Notes: generated from the sequence alone by a model not told the origin. DNA of 43,807 nucleotides from Saccoglossus kowalevskii (GCF_000003605.2 NW_003143931.1:1-43807), one strand, 5' to 3'; shown: positions 22,532 to 34,962, counted from the stretch's first letter. Translations and numbers: made by a program.

Positions 22532-23941
22532 CCATAATATGGCGCGGTATCCATGCCAAAATTAACGTCCATATTATGGCGCGGTATCCATGCCAATATT
22601 AACATCCATAATATGATGCGGTATCCATGCCAAAATTAACGTCCATAATATGGCGCGGTATCCATGCCAAAATTAACGTCCATAATAAGGCGCGGTATCC
22701 AGCCAAATTTAACGTCCATAATATGGTGCGGTATCCATGCCAAAATTAACGTCCATAATATGGCGCGGTATCCATGCCAAAATTAACGTCCATAATAAGG
22801 CGCGGTATCCAGCCAAAATTAACGTCCATAATATTGCGCAGTATCCATGCCAAAATTAACGTCCATAATATGGCACGGTATCCATGCCAAAATGAACATC
22901 CATAATATGGCGCGGTATTCATGCCAAAATTAACGTCCATAATATGGCGCAGTATCCGTGCCAAAATGAACGTCCATAATATGGCGCGGTATCCATGCCA
23001 AAATTAATGTCCATAATATGGCTCGGTATCCATGCCAAAATTAACATCCATAATATGGCTCGGTATCCATGCCAAAATTAACATCCATAATATGGCGCGG
23101 TATCCATGCCAAAATTAACGTCCATAATATGGTGCGGTATCCATATCTAAATTAACGTCCATAATATGGCGCGATATCCATGCCAAAATTAACGTCCATA
23201 ATATGGTGCGGTATCCATACCTAAATTAACGTCCATAATATGATGCGGTATCCATGCCAAAATTAACGTCCATAATATGGCGCGGTATCCATGCCAAAAT
23301 TAACGTCCATAATATGGCGCGGTATCCATGCCAAAATTAACGTCCATAATATGGTGCGGTATCCATACCTAAATTAACGTCCATAATATGGCGCGGTATC
23401 CATGCCAAGATTAACATCCATAACGTGGGGCAGTATTCATGCCAAAATTAACGTCCATAATATGGCGCGGTATCCATGCCTCAATTAACGTTCATAATAT
23501 GGCGTGGTATCCATGCCAAAATTAACGTCCATAATATGGCACGGTATCTGTGCCAAAAGTAACGTCCATAATATGGAGCGGTATCGATGCCAAAATTAAC
23601 GTCTATAATATGGCGCGGTATCCATGCCAAAATAATTAACGTCCATAATATGGCGCAGTATCGATGCCAAAATTAACGTCTATAATATGGCGCAGTATCC
23701 ATGCCAAAATAATTAACGTCCATAATATGGCGCGGTATCCATGCCAAAATTAACGTCCATAATATGGCGCGGTATCCATGCCAAAATTAACGTCCATAAT
23801 ATGGCGCAGTATCCGTTCCAAAATAAACGTCCATAATATGGCGCGGTATCCATGCCAAAATTAACGTCCATAATATGACGCGGTATCTGTGCCAAAAGTA
23901 ACGTCCATAATATGGTGCGGTATCGATGCCAAAATTAACGT
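22532..23941. repeat. W-rich segmental duplication, copy A
   Basis: It contains CCATATTATGG, GATGCGG, W (two ATCCAGCC monomers, ATATTGCGCAG), CTCGG/AACATCC twice, CATATCTAAA, AAGATTAACATCC, TAACGTGGGGCAG, CCTCAATT, two +3 monomers and ATCCGTTCC/AAATAAACG. It matches 25,980-27,352. Copy A has one extra CTCGG monomer near 23,041, so the offset falls from 3,448 to 3,411. Confidence 0.88.
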
Positions 23942-24460
23942 CTATAATATGGCGCGGTATCGATGCCAAAATTAACGTCCATAATATGGTGCGGTATCCA
24001 TGCCAAAATAATTAACGTCCATAATATGGCGCGGTATCCATGCCAAAATTAACGTCCATAATATGGCTCGGTATCCATGCCAATTTTAACGTCCATAATA
24101 TGGCGCGGTATCCATGCCAAAATTAACGTCCATAATATGGTGCGGTATCCATACCTAAATTAACGTCCATAATATGGCGCGGTATCCATGCCAAAATTAA
24201 TGTCCATAATATGGCGCGGATCCATGCCAAAATTAACGTCCATAATATGGCGCGGTATCCATGCCAACATTAACGTCCATAATATGGCGCGGTATCGATG
24301 CCAAAATTAACGTCCATAATATGGTGCGGTATCCATGCCAAAATTAATGTCCATAATATGGCACGATATCCATGCCAAAATTAACGTCCATAATAAGGCG
24401 CGGTATCCAGCCAAAATTAACGTCCATAATATGGCGCGGTATCCATGCCAAAATTAACGT
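23942..24460. repeat. Module Z, copy 2, rearranged at its left end
   Basis: An extra ATCGATG monomer precedes GTGCGG with +3 AATAATT. The Z core then runs from 24,019 to 24,423: CTCGG/AATTTT (24,082), GTGCGG, AATG, GGATCC (24,218-24,223), AACATT, ATCGATG, GTGCGG, CACGATATCC and ATCCAGCC. A consensus monomer ends with GTTCAT. Confidence 0.85.
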
Positions 24461-25275
24461 TCATAATATGGCGCGGTATCCATGCCAATATTAACGTCCA
24501 TAATATGATGCGGTATCCATGCCAAAATTAACGTCCATAATATGGTGCGGTATCCATACCTAAATTAACGTCCATAATATGGCGCGGTACCCATGCCACA
24601 ATTAACGTCCATAATATGGCGTGGTATCCATGCCAAAATTAACGTCCATAATATGGCACGGTATCTGTGCCAAAAGTAACGTCCATTATATGGCGCGGTA
24701 TCGATGCCAAAATTAACATCTATAATATGGCGCTGTATCCATGCCAAAATAATTAACGTCCATAATATGGCGCGGTATCCATGCCAAAATTAACGTCCAT
24801 AATATGGCTCGGTATCCATGCCAATTTTAACGTCCATAATATGGCGCGGTATCCATGCCAAAATTAACGTCCATAATATGGTGCGGTATCCATACCTAAA
24901 TTAACGTCCATAATATGGCGTGGTATCCATGCCAAAATTAACGTCCATAATATGGCGCGGATCCATGCCAAAATTAACGTCCATAATATGGCGCGGTATC
25001 CATGCCAACATTAACGTCCATAATATGGCGCGGTATCGATGCCAAAATTAACGTCCATAATATGGTGCGGTATCCATGCCAAAATTAACTTCCATAATAT
25101 GGCACGGTATCCATGCCAAAATTAACGTCCATAATAAGGCGCGGTATCCAGCCAAAATTAACGTCCATAATATGGCGCGGTATCCATGCCAAAATTAACG
25201 TCCATATTATGGCGCGGTATCCATGCCAATATTAACATCCATAATATGATGCGGTATCCATGCCAAAATTAACGT
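24461..25275. repeat. 815-bp higher-order repeat (22-mer), copy 1
   Basis: AATATT, GATGCGG, GTGCGG/CATACC, GGTACCCATGCC/CACAATT (24,586), GCGTGG, then Z (24,646-25,164) with CCATTATATGG, AACATCTAT, AATTTT (24,823), GGATCC (24,959), AACTTCC and ATCCAGCC, then CCATATTATGG and GATGCGG. Length is 22 x 37 + 3 - 2. I saw no difference from the next copy beyond the first base. Confidence 0.92.
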
Positions 25276-26090
25276 CCATAATATGGCGCGGTATCCATGC
25301 CAATATTAACGTCCATAATATGATGCGGTATCCATGCCAAAATTAACGTCCATAATATGGTGCGGTATCCATACCTAAATTAACGTCCATAATATGGCGC
25401 GGTACCCATGCCACAATTAACGTCCATAATATGGCGTGGTATCCATGCCAAAATTAACGTCCATAATATGGCACGGTATCTGTGCCAAAAGTAACGTCCA
25501 TTATATGGCGCGGTATCGATGCCAAAATTAACATCTATAATATGGCGCTGTATCCATGCCAAAATAATTAACGTCCATAATATGGCGCGGTATCCATGCC
25601 AAAATTAACGTCCATAATATGGCTCGGTATCCATGCCAATTTTAACGTCCATAATATGGCGCGGTATCCATGCCAAAATTAACGTCCATAATATGGTGCG
25701 GTATCCATACCTAAATTAACGTCCATAATATGGCGTGGTATCCATGCCAAAATTAACGTCCATAATATGGCGCGGATCCATGCCAAAATTAACGTCCATA
25801 ATATGGCGCGGTATCCATGCCAACATTAACGTCCATAATATGGCGCGGTATCGATGCCAAAATTAACGTCCATAATATGGTGCGGTATCCATGCCAAAAT
25901 TAACTTCCATAATATGGCACGGTATCCATGCCAAAATTAACGTCCATAATAAGGCGCGGTATCCAGCCAAAATTAACGTCCATAATATGGCGCGGTATCC
26001 ATGCCAAAATTAACGTCCATATTATGGCGCGGTATCCATGCCAATATTAACATCCATAATATGATGCGGTATCCATGCCAAAATTAACGT
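25276..26090. repeat. 815-bp higher-order repeat (22-mer), copy 2
   Basis: A directly adjacent repeat of the previous unit, with GGTACC at 25,401, AATTTT at 25,638 and GGATCC at 25,774, all exactly 815 bp on. The third unit starts the same way but changes to AATAAGG at the second monomer. Confidence 0.92.
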
Positions 26091-27352
26091 CCATAATATG
26101 GCGCGGTATCCATGCCAAAATTAACGTCCATAATAAGGCGCGGTATCCAGCCAAATTTAACGTCCATAATATGGTGCGGTATCCATGCCAAAATTAACGT
26201 CCATAATATGGCGCGGTATCCATGCCAAAATTAACGTCCATAATAAGGCGCGGTATCCAGCCAAAATTAACGTCCATAATATTGCGCAGTATCCATGCCA
26301 AAATTAACGTCCATAATATGGCACGGTATCCATGCCAAAATGAACATCCATAATATGGCGCGGTATTCATGCCAAAATTAACGTCCATAATATGGCGCAG
26401 TATCCGTGCCAAAATGAACGTCCATAATATGGCGCGGTATCCATGCCAAAATTAATGTCCATAATATGGCTCGGTATCCATGCCAAAATTAACATCCATA
26501 ATATGGCGCGGTATCCATGCCAAAATTAACGTCCATAATATGGTGCGGTATCCATATCTAAATTAACGTCCATAATATGGCGCGATATCCATGCCAAAAT
26601 TAACGTCCATAATATGGTGCGGTATCCATACCTAAATTAACGTCCATAATATGATGCGGTATCCATGCCAAAATTAACGTCCATAATATGGCGCGGTATC
26701 CATGCCAAAATTAACGTCCATAATATGGCGCGGTATCCATGCCAAAATTAACGTCCATAATATGGTGCGGTATCCATACCTAAATTAACGTCCATAATAT
26801 GGCGCGGTATCCATGCCAAGATTAACATCCATAACGTGGGGCAGTATTCATGCCAAAATTAACGTCCATAATATGGCGCGGTATCCATGCCTCAATTAAC
26901 GTTCATAATATGGCGTGGTATCCATGCCAAAATTAACGTCCATAATATGGCACGGTATCTGTGCCAAAAGTAACGTCCATAATATGGAGCGGTATCGATG
27001 CCAAAATTAACGTCTATAATATGGCGCGGTATCCATGCCAAAATAATTAACGTCCATAATATGGCGCAGTATCGATGCCAAAATTAACGTCTATAATATG
27101 GCGCAGTATCCATGCCAAAATAATTAACGTCCATAATATGGCGCGGTATCCATGCCAAAATTAACGTCCATAATATGGCGCGGTATCCATGCCAAAATTA
27201 ACGTCCATAATATGGCGCAGTATCCGTTCCAAAATAAACGTCCATAATATGGCGCGGTATCCATGCCAAAATTAACGTCCATAATATGACGCGGTATCTG
27301 TGCCAAAAGTAACGTCCATAATATGGTGCGGTATCGATGCCAAAATTAACGT
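25980..27352. repeat. W-rich segmental duplication, copy B
   Basis: It repeats 22,532-23,941 without one CTCGG monomer, overlapping the end of the 815-bp unit. W markers (ATATTGCGCAG at about 26,278), TAACGTGGGGCAG, two +3 AATAATT monomers (about 27,045 and 27,121) and ATCCGTTCC/AAATAAACG are in the same order. Confidence 0.88.
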
Positions 27353-27871
27353 CTATAATATGGCGCTGTATCCATGCCAAAATAATTAACGTCCATAATA
27401 TGGCGCGGTATCCATGCCAAAATTAACGTCCATAATATGGTGCGGTATCCATGCCAAAATTAACGTCCATAATATGGCTCGGTATCCATGCCAATTTTAA
27501 CGTCCATAATATGGTGTGGTATCCATGCCAAAATTAACGTCCATAATATGGTGCGGTATCCATACCTAAATTAACGTCCATAATATGGCGCGGTATCCAT
27601 GCCAAAATTAATGTCCATAATATGGCGCGGATCCATGCCAAAATTAACGTCCATAATATGGCGCGGTATCCATGCCAACATTAACGTCCATAATATGGCG
27701 CGGTATCGATGCCAAAATTAACGTCCATAATATGGTGCGGTATCCATGCCAAAATTAACGTCCATAATATGGCACGATATCCATGCCAAAATTAACGTCC
27801 ATAATAAGGCGCGGTATCCAGCAAAAATTAACGTCCATAATATGGCGCGGTATCCATGCCAAAATTAACGT
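27054..27871. repeat. 818-bp duplicated segment with Z copy 5, first copy
   Basis: ATCGATG, +3 AATAATT, ATCCGTTCC, GACGCGGTATCTG, GCGCTG +3 AATAATT, an extra GTGCGG monomer, CTCGG/AATTTT (27,493), GGATCC (27,629), AACATT, CACGATATCC, and ATCCAGCAAAAATT, a private C to A change. It repeats at 34,963-35,780 (offset 7,909). The one difference noticed is GTGTGG here versus GCGTGG there. Confidence 0.9.
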
Positions 27872-28239
27872 CCATAATAAGGCGCGGTATCCAGCCAAAT
27901 TTAACGTCCATAATATGGTGCGGTATCCATGCCAAAATTAACGTCCATAATATGGCGCGGTATCCATGCCAAAATTAACGTCCATAATAAGGCGCTGTAT
28001 CCAGCCAAAATTAACGTCCATAATATTGCGCAGTATCCATGCCAAAATTAACGTCCATAATATGGCACGGTATCCATGCCAAAATGAACATCCATAATAT
28101 GGCACGGCATTCATGCCTAAATTAACGTCCATAATATGGCGCGGTATCCATGCCAAAATTAATGTCCATAATATGGCACGGTATCCATGCCAAAATTAAC
28201 ATCCATAATATGGCGCGGTATCCATGCCAAAATTAACGT
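27872..28239. repeat. Module W, copy 6
   Basis: ATCCAGCC/AAATTTAACG, GTGCGG, consensus, AATAAGGCGCTG/ATCCAGCC, ATATTGCGCAG (about 28,022), AATGAACATCC, then a private CACGGCATTCATGCC with CTAAATT, AATG, AACATCC and consensus. AAGGCGCTG is shared with W at 6.5 kb. Confidence 0.85.
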
Positions 28240-28541
28240 CCATAATATGGTGCGGTATCCATACCTAAATTAACGTCCATAATATGGCGCGATATCCATG
28301 CCAAAATTAACGTCCATAATATGGTGTGGTATCCATACCTAAATTAACGTCCATAATATGACGTGGTATCCATGCCAAAATTAACGTCCATAATATAGCG
28401 CGGTATCGATGCCAAAATTAACGTCTATAATATGGTGCGGTATCCGTGCCAAAATAATTAACGTCCATAATATGGCGCAGTATCGATGCCAAAATAAACG
28501 TCTATAATATGGCGCAGTATCCACGCCAAAATTATTAACGT
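28240..28541. repeat. Module S, copy 2 (302-bp 8-mer)
   Basis: GTGCGG/CATACC, CGATATCC, GTGTGG/CATACC, GACGTGG, ATAGCGCGG/ATCGATG, GTGCGG +3 AATAATT, ATCGATG/AAATAAACG, and CCACGCC with an AAAATTATTAACG form of the +3 insertion. It corresponds to 34,473-34,774 (offset 6,233). Confidence 0.88.
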
Positions 28542-28720
28542 CCATAATATGGCGCGGTATCCATGCCAAAATTAACGTCCATAATATGGCGCGGTATCCA
28601 TGCCAAAATTAATGTCCATATATGGCGCGGTATCCATGCCAAAATTACGTCCATATATGGTGCGTATCATACCTAATTAACGTCCATAATATGGCACGGT
28701 ATCCATGCCAAAATTAACGT
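28542..28720. repeat. Deletion-dense patch at the W/Z to V/P boundary
   Basis: Two normal monomers, then a 35-bp monomer (28,616: CCATATATGG and AAAATTACGT) and a 33-bp monomer (28,651: CCATATATGG, TGCGTATC, TATCATACC, CTAATTAA), so six one-base deletions in 68 bp. A GCACGG monomer follows, then V. Confidence 0.9.
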
Positions 28721-29241
28721 CCATAATATGGCGCGGTATCCATGCCACAATTAACGTTCATAATATGGCGTGGTATCCATGCCAAAATTAACGTCCATAA
28801 TATGGCACGGTATCTGTGCCAAAAGTAACGTCCATAATATGGAGTGGTATCGATGCCAAAATTAACGTCTATAATATGGTGCGGTATCCGTGCCAAAATA
28901 ATTAACGTCCATAATACGGCGCAGTATCGATGCCAAAATTAACGTCTATAATATGGCGCAGTATCCATGCTAAAATTAACGTCCATAATATGGCACGGTA
29001 TGCATGCCAAAATTAACGTCCATAATATGGCGCGGTATCCATGCCAAAATTAACGTCCATAATATGGTGCGGTATTCATACTTAAATTAACGTCCATAAT
29101 ATGGCACGGTATCCATGCCAAAATTAACGTCCATAATATGGTGCGGTATCCATGCCAAAATTAACGTCCATAATATGGTGCGGTATCCATGCCAATATTA
29201 ACGTCCATAATATGGCGCGGTATCCATGCCAAAATTAACGT
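28721..29241. repeat. Module V, copy 9 (521 bp)
   Basis: V without its first monomer: CACAATT, GTTCAT, ATCTGTGCC, GAGTGG, GTGCGG +3 AATAATT, ATACGG, ATGCTAAAATT, GTATGCATGCC, AATATT. It matches 10,556-11,076. Confidence 0.88.
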
Positions 29242-30394
29242 CCACAATATGGTGCGGTATCCATACCTAAATTAATGTCCATAATATGGCGCGGTATCCA
29301 TGCCACAATTAAGGTTCATAATATGGCGTGGTATCCATGCCAAAATTAACGTCCATAATATGGCGCGGTATCCGTGCCAAAATTAACGTCCATAATATGG
29401 CGCGGTATCCATGCCAAAATTAACGTCCATAATATGGCACGGTATCCATGCCAAAATTAACGTCCATAATATGGCGCGGTATCCATGCCAAAATTAACGT
29501 CCATAATATGGTGCGGTATTCATACTTAAATTAACGTCCATAATATGGCACGGTATCCATGCCAAAATTAACGTCCATAATATGGTGCGGTATCTGTGCC
29601 AAAAGTAACGTCCATAATATGGCGCAGTATCGATGCCAAAATTAACGTCTATAATATGGCGCAGTATCCATGCCAAAATAATTAACGTCCATAATATGGC
29701 GCCGTATCCATGCCAAAATTAACGTCCATAATATGGCGCGGTATCCATGCCAAAATTAACGTCCATAATATGGCGCGGTATCCATGCCAAAATTAATGTC
29801 CATAATATGGTGCGGTATCAATACCTAAATTAACGTCCATAATATGGTGCGGTATCCATGCCAAAATTAACGTCCATAATATGGTGCGGTATCCATGCCA
29901 ATATTAACGTCCATAATATGGCGCGGTATTCATGCCAAAATTAACGTCCACAATATGGTGCGGTATCCATACCTAAATTAATGTCCATAATATGGCGCGG
30001 TATCCATGCCACAATTAAGGTTCATAATATGGCGTGGTATCCATGCCAAAATTAACGTCCATAATATGGCGCGGTATCCGTGCCAAAATTAACGTCCATA
30101 ATATGGCGCGGTATCCATGCCAAAATTAACGTCCATAATATGGCACGGTATCCATGCCAAAATTAACGTCCATAATATGGCGCGGTATCCATGCCAAAAT
30201 TAACGTCCATAATATGGTGCGGTATTCATACTTAAATTAACGTCCATAATATGGCACGGTATCCATGCCAAAATTAACGTCCATAATATGGTGCGGTATC
30301 TGTGCCAAAAGTAACGTCCATAATATGGCGCAGTATCGATGCCAAAATTAACGTCTATAATATGGCGCAGTATCCATGCCAAAATAATTAACGT
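29242..30394. repeat. P-tail and a full 706-bp P unit
   Basis: A 447-bp P-tail (29,242-29,688) is followed by a complete 19-mer P (29,689-30,394). Private changes are GCGCCGTATCC in the first monomer of P and ATTCATGCC at about 29,928. This is the longest regular P stretch, with spacing of exactly 706 bp. Confidence 0.9.
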
Positions 30395-30875
30395 CCATAA
30401 TATGGCGCGGTATCCATGCCAAAATTAACGTCCATAATATGGCGCGGTATCCATGCCAAAATTAACGTCCATAATATGGCGCGGTATCCATGCCAAAATT
30501 AATGTCCATAATATGGTGCGGTATCAATACCTAAATTAACGTCCATAATATGGCGCGGTATCCGTGCCAAAATTAACGTCCATAATATGGCGCGATATCC
30601 ATGCCAAAATTAACGTCCATAATATGGCGCGGTATCCATGCCAAAATTAACGTCCATAATATGGCGCGATATCCATGCCAAAATTAACATCCATAATATG
30701 GTGCGGTATTCATACCTAAATTAACGTCCATAATATGGCACGGTATCCATGCCAATATTAACGTCCATAATATGGCGCGGTATCAATGCCAAAATTAACG
30801 TCCATAATATGGTGCGGTATCCATGCCAAAATTAACGTCCATAATATGGCGCGGTATCCATGCCAAAATTAACGT
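30395..30875. repeat. Three consensus monomers and truncated Q (copy 8)
   Basis: Q starts at 30,506 and keeps ten monomers (ATCAATACC to ATCAATGCC) plus near-consensus copies. It then passes into V at CCACAATATGG instead of reaching CCATTATATGG and the +3 monomers. Confidence 0.86.
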
Positions 30876-31396
30876 CCACAATATGGTGCGGTATCCATAC
30901 CTAAATTAATGTCCATAATATGGCGCGGTATCCATGCCACAATTAACGTTCATAATATGGCGTGGTATCCATGCCAAAATTAACGTCCATAATATGGCAC
31001 GGTATCTGTGCCAAAAGTAACGTCCATAATATGGAGTGGTATCGATGCCAAAATTAACGTCTATAATATGGCGCGGTATCCGTGCCAAAATAATTAACGT
31101 CCATAATACGGCGCAGTATCGATGCCAAAATTAACGTCTATAATATGGCGCAGTATCCATGCTAAAATTAACGTCCATAATATGGCACGGTATGCATGCC
31201 AAAATTAACGTCCATAATATGGCGCGGTATCCATGCCAAAATTAACGTCCATAATATGGTGCGGTATTCATACTTAAATTAACGTCCATAATATGGCACG
31301 GTATCCATGCCAAAATTAACGTCCATAATATGGTGCGGTATCCATGCCAAAATTAACGTCCATAATATGGTGCGGTATCCATGCCAATATTAACGT
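30876..31396. repeat. Module V, copy 10 (first 14 monomers)
   Basis: Full V order from CCACAATATGG to AATATT with GAGTGG, ATACGG, ATGCTAAAATT and GTATGCATGCC. The final consensus monomer is replaced by W-type ATTCATGCC. Confidence 0.88.
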
Positions 31397-32801
31397 CCAT
31401 AATATGGCGCGGTATTCATGCCAAAATTAACGTCCATAATATGGCGCAGTATCCGTGCCAAAATGAACGTCCATAATATGGTGCGGTATCCATGCCAAAA
31501 TTAACGTCCATAATATGGCGCGGTATCCATGCCAATATTAACGTCCATAATATGATGCGGTATCCATGCCAAAATTAACGTCCATAATATGGTGCAGTAT
31601 CCATACCTAAATTAACGTCCATAATATGGCGCGGTATCCATGCCACAATTAACGTCCATAATATGGTGCGGTATCCATGCCAAAATTAACGTCCATAATA
31701 TGGCGCGGTATCCATGCCAAAATTAACGTCCATGATAAGGCGCGGTATCCAGCCAAAATTAACGTCCATAATATTGCGCAGTATCCATGCCAAAATTAAC
31801 GTCCATAATATGGCGCAGTATCCGTGCCAAAATGAACGTCCATAATATGGCGCGGTATCCATGCCAAAATTAATGTCCATAATATGGCTCGGTATCCATG
31901 CCAAAATTAACGTCCATAATATGGCGCGGTATCCATGCCAAAATTAACGTCCATAATATGTCGCGGTATCCATGCCAAAATTAACGTCCATAATATGGTG
32001 CGGTATCAATACCTAAATTAACGTCCATAATATGGCGCGGTATCCGTGCCAAAATTAACGTCCATAATATGGCGCCGTATCCATGCCAAAATTAACGTCC
32101 ATAATATGGCGCGGTATCCATGCCAAAATTAACGTCCATAATATGGCGCGATATCCATGCCAAAATTAACGTCCATAATATGGTGCGGTATTCATACCTA
32201 AATTAACGTCCATAATGTGGGGCAGTATTCATGCCAAAATTAACGTCCATAATATGGCGCGGTATCGATGCCAAAATTAACGTCTATAATATGGCGCGGT
32301 ATCCATGCCAAAATTAACGTCCATAATATGGTGCGGTACCATTACCTAAATTAACGTCCATAATATGGCGTGGTATCCATGCCAAAATTAATGTCCATAA
32401 TATGGCACAGTATCCATGCCAAAATTAACGTCCATAATATGGTGCGGTATCCGTGCCAAAATTAACGTCCATAATATGGCGCGGTATCTGTTCCAAAATT
32501 AACGTCCATAATATGGCGCGATATCCATGCCAAAATTAACGTCCATAATATGGCACGGTATCCATGCCAAAATTAACGTCCATAATATGGCGCGGTATCC
32601 ATGCCAAAATTAACGTCCATAATATGGTGCGGTATTCATACTTAAATTAACGTCCATAATATGGCACGGTATCCATGCCAAAATTAACGTCCATAATATG
32701 GTGCGGTATCCATGCCAAAATTAACGTCCATAATATGGTGCGGTATCCATGCCAATATTAACGTCCATAATATGGCGCGGTATCCATGCCAAAATTAACG
32801 T
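31397..32801. repeat. Mosaic of W, Q and K fragments
   Basis: ATTCATGCC, ATCCGTGCC/AATGAACG, AATATT, GATGCGG, CACAATT, then a W (CCATGATAAGG, ATATTGCGCAG about 31,770) that skips the AATGAACATCC and ATTCATGCC monomers. ATATGTCGCGG leads to a Q start with GCGCCGTATCC, then TAATGTGGGGCAG. K copy 3 begins at GGTACCATTACC (32,335) with GCACAG and ATCTGTTCC. Confidence 0.83.
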
Positions 32802-33248
32802 CCACAATATGGTGCGGTATCCATACCTAAATTAATGTCCATAATATGGCGCGGTATCCATGCCACAATTAAGGTTCATAATATGGCGTGGTATCCATGC
32901 CAAAATTAACGTCCATAATATGGCGCGGTATCCGTGCCAAAATTAACGTCCATAATATGGCGCGGTATCCATGCCAAAATTAACGTCCATAATATGGCAC
33001 AGTATCCATGCCAAAATTAACGTCCATAATATGGCGCGGTATCCGTGCCAAAATTAACGTCCATAATATGGTGCGGTATTCATACTTAAATTAACGTCCA
33101 TAATATGGCACGGTATCCATGCCAAAATTAACGTCCATAATATGGTGCGGTATCTGTGCCAAAAGTAACGTCCATAATATGGCGCAGTATCGATGCCAAA
33201 ATTAACGTCTATAATATGGCGCAGTATCCATGCCAAAATAATTAACGT
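32802..33248. repeat. P-tail (447 bp)
   Basis: Standard 12-mer from CCACAATATGG to +3 AATAATT. It has GCACAG and an ATCCGTGCC in place of consensus just before ATTCATACTT. Confidence 0.87.
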
Positions 33249-33618
33249 CCATAATATGGCGCGGTATCCATGCCAAAATTAACGTCCATAATATGGCGCG
33301 GTATCCATGCCAAAATTAACGTCCATAATATGGCGCGGTATCCATGCCAAAATTAATGTCCATAATATGGTGCGGTATCAATACCTAAATTAACGTCCAT
33401 AATATGGTGCGGTATCCATGCCAAAATTAACGTCCATAATATGGCACGGTATGCATGCCAATATTAACGTCCATAATATGGCACGGTATCCATGCCAAAA
33501 TTAACGTCCACAATATGGTGCGGTATCCATACCTAAATTAATGTCCATAATATGGCGCGGTATCCATGCCACAATTAAGGTTCATAATATGGCGTGGTAT
33601 CCATGCCAAAATTAACGT
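33249..33618. repeat. Ten-monomer P fragment
   Basis: Three consensus, ATCAATACC, GTGCGG, a GTATGCATGCC/AATATT hybrid monomer, GCACGG, CCACAATATGG (33,508), CACAATTAAGG and GCGTGG, then direct entry into V. The hybrid joins markers that elsewhere sit in different monomers. Confidence 0.85.
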
Positions 33619-34139
33619 CCATAATATGGCGCGGTATCCATGCCACAATTAACGTTCATAATATGACGTGGTATCCATGCCAAAATTAACGTCCATAATA
33701 TGGCACGGTATCTGTGCCAAAAGTAACGTCCATAATATGGAGTGGTATCGATGCCAAAATTAACGTCTATAATATGGTGCGGTATCCGTGCCAAAATAAT
33801 TAACGTCCATAATACGGCGCAGTATCGATGCCAAAATTAACGTCTATAATATGGCGCAGTATCCATGCTAAAATTAACGTCCATAATATGGCACGGTATG
33901 CATGCCAAAATTAACGTCCATAATATGGCGCGGTATCCATGCCAAAATTAACGTCCATAATATGGTGCGGTATTCATACTTAAATTAACGTCCATAATAT
34001 GGCACGGTATCCATGCCAAAATTAACGTCCATAATATGGTGCGGTATCCATGCCAAAATTAACGTCCATAATATGGTGCGGTATCCATGCCAATATTAAC
34101 GTCCATAATATGGCGCGGTATCCATGCCAAAATTAACGT
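33619..34139. repeat. Module V, copy 11 (521 bp)
   Basis: V without its first monomer. GACGTGG replaces GCGTGG in the GTTCAT monomer. The remaining markers (GAGTGG, ATACGG, ATGCTAAAATT, GTATGCATGCC, AATATT) are intact. Confidence 0.88.
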
Positions 34140-34472
34140 CCACAATATGGTGCGGTATCCATACCTAAATTAATGTCCATAATATGGCGCGGTATCCATG
34201 CCACAATTAAGGTTCATAATATGGCGTGGTATCCATGCCAAAATTAACGTCCATAATATGGCGCGGTATCCGTGCCAAAATTAACGTCCATAATATGGCG
34301 CGGTATCCATGCCAAAATTAACGTCCATAATATGGCACGGTATCCATGCCAAAATTAACGTCCATAATATGGCGCGGTATTCATGCCAAAATTAACGTCC
34401 ATAATATGGCGCAGTATCCGTGCCAAAATGAACGTCCATAATATGGCGCGGTATCCATGCCAAAATTAATGT
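34140..34472. repeat. P-tail start switching to W end
   Basis: CCACAATATGG, CACAATTAAGG, GCGTGG, ATCCGTGCC, consensus and GCACGG are followed by the W ending: ATTCATGCC, ATCCGTGCC/AATGAACG and AATG. Nine monomers, 333 bp. Confidence 0.84.
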
Positions 34473-34774
34473 CCATAATATGGTGCGGTATCCATACCTA
34501 AATTAACGTCCATAATATGGCGCGATATCCATGCCAAAATTAACGTCCATAATATGGTGTGGTATCCATACCTAAATTAACGTCCATAATATGACGTGGT
34601 ATCCATGCCAAAATTAACGTCCATAATATGGCGCGGTATCGATGCCAAAATTAACGTCTATAATATGGTGCGGTATCCGTGCCAAAATAATTAACGTCCA
34701 TAATATGGCGCAGTATCGATGCCAAAATAAACGTCTATAATATGGCGCAGTATCCACGCCAAAATAATTAACGT
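34473..34774. repeat. Module S, copy 3 (302-bp 8-mer)
   Basis: The same eight monomers as 28,240-28,541, with GCGCGG in place of ATAGCGCGG and the usual AATAATT in the final monomer. Confidence 0.88.
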
Positions 34775-34962
34775 CCATAATATGGCGCGGTATCCATGCC
34801 AAAATTAACGTCCATAATATGGCGCGGTATCCATGCCAAAATTAATGTCCATAATATGGCGCGGTATCCATGCCAAAATTAACGTCCATAATATGGTGCG
34901 GTATCCATGCCAAAATTAATGTCCATAATATGGTGCGGTATCCATGCCAAAATAATTAACGT
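34775..34962. repeat. Five linker monomers after S
   Basis: Near-consensus, AATG, near-consensus, GTGCGG/AATG and GTGCGG with +3 AATAATT. They lead into the 818-bp duplicated segment. Confidence 0.85.
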
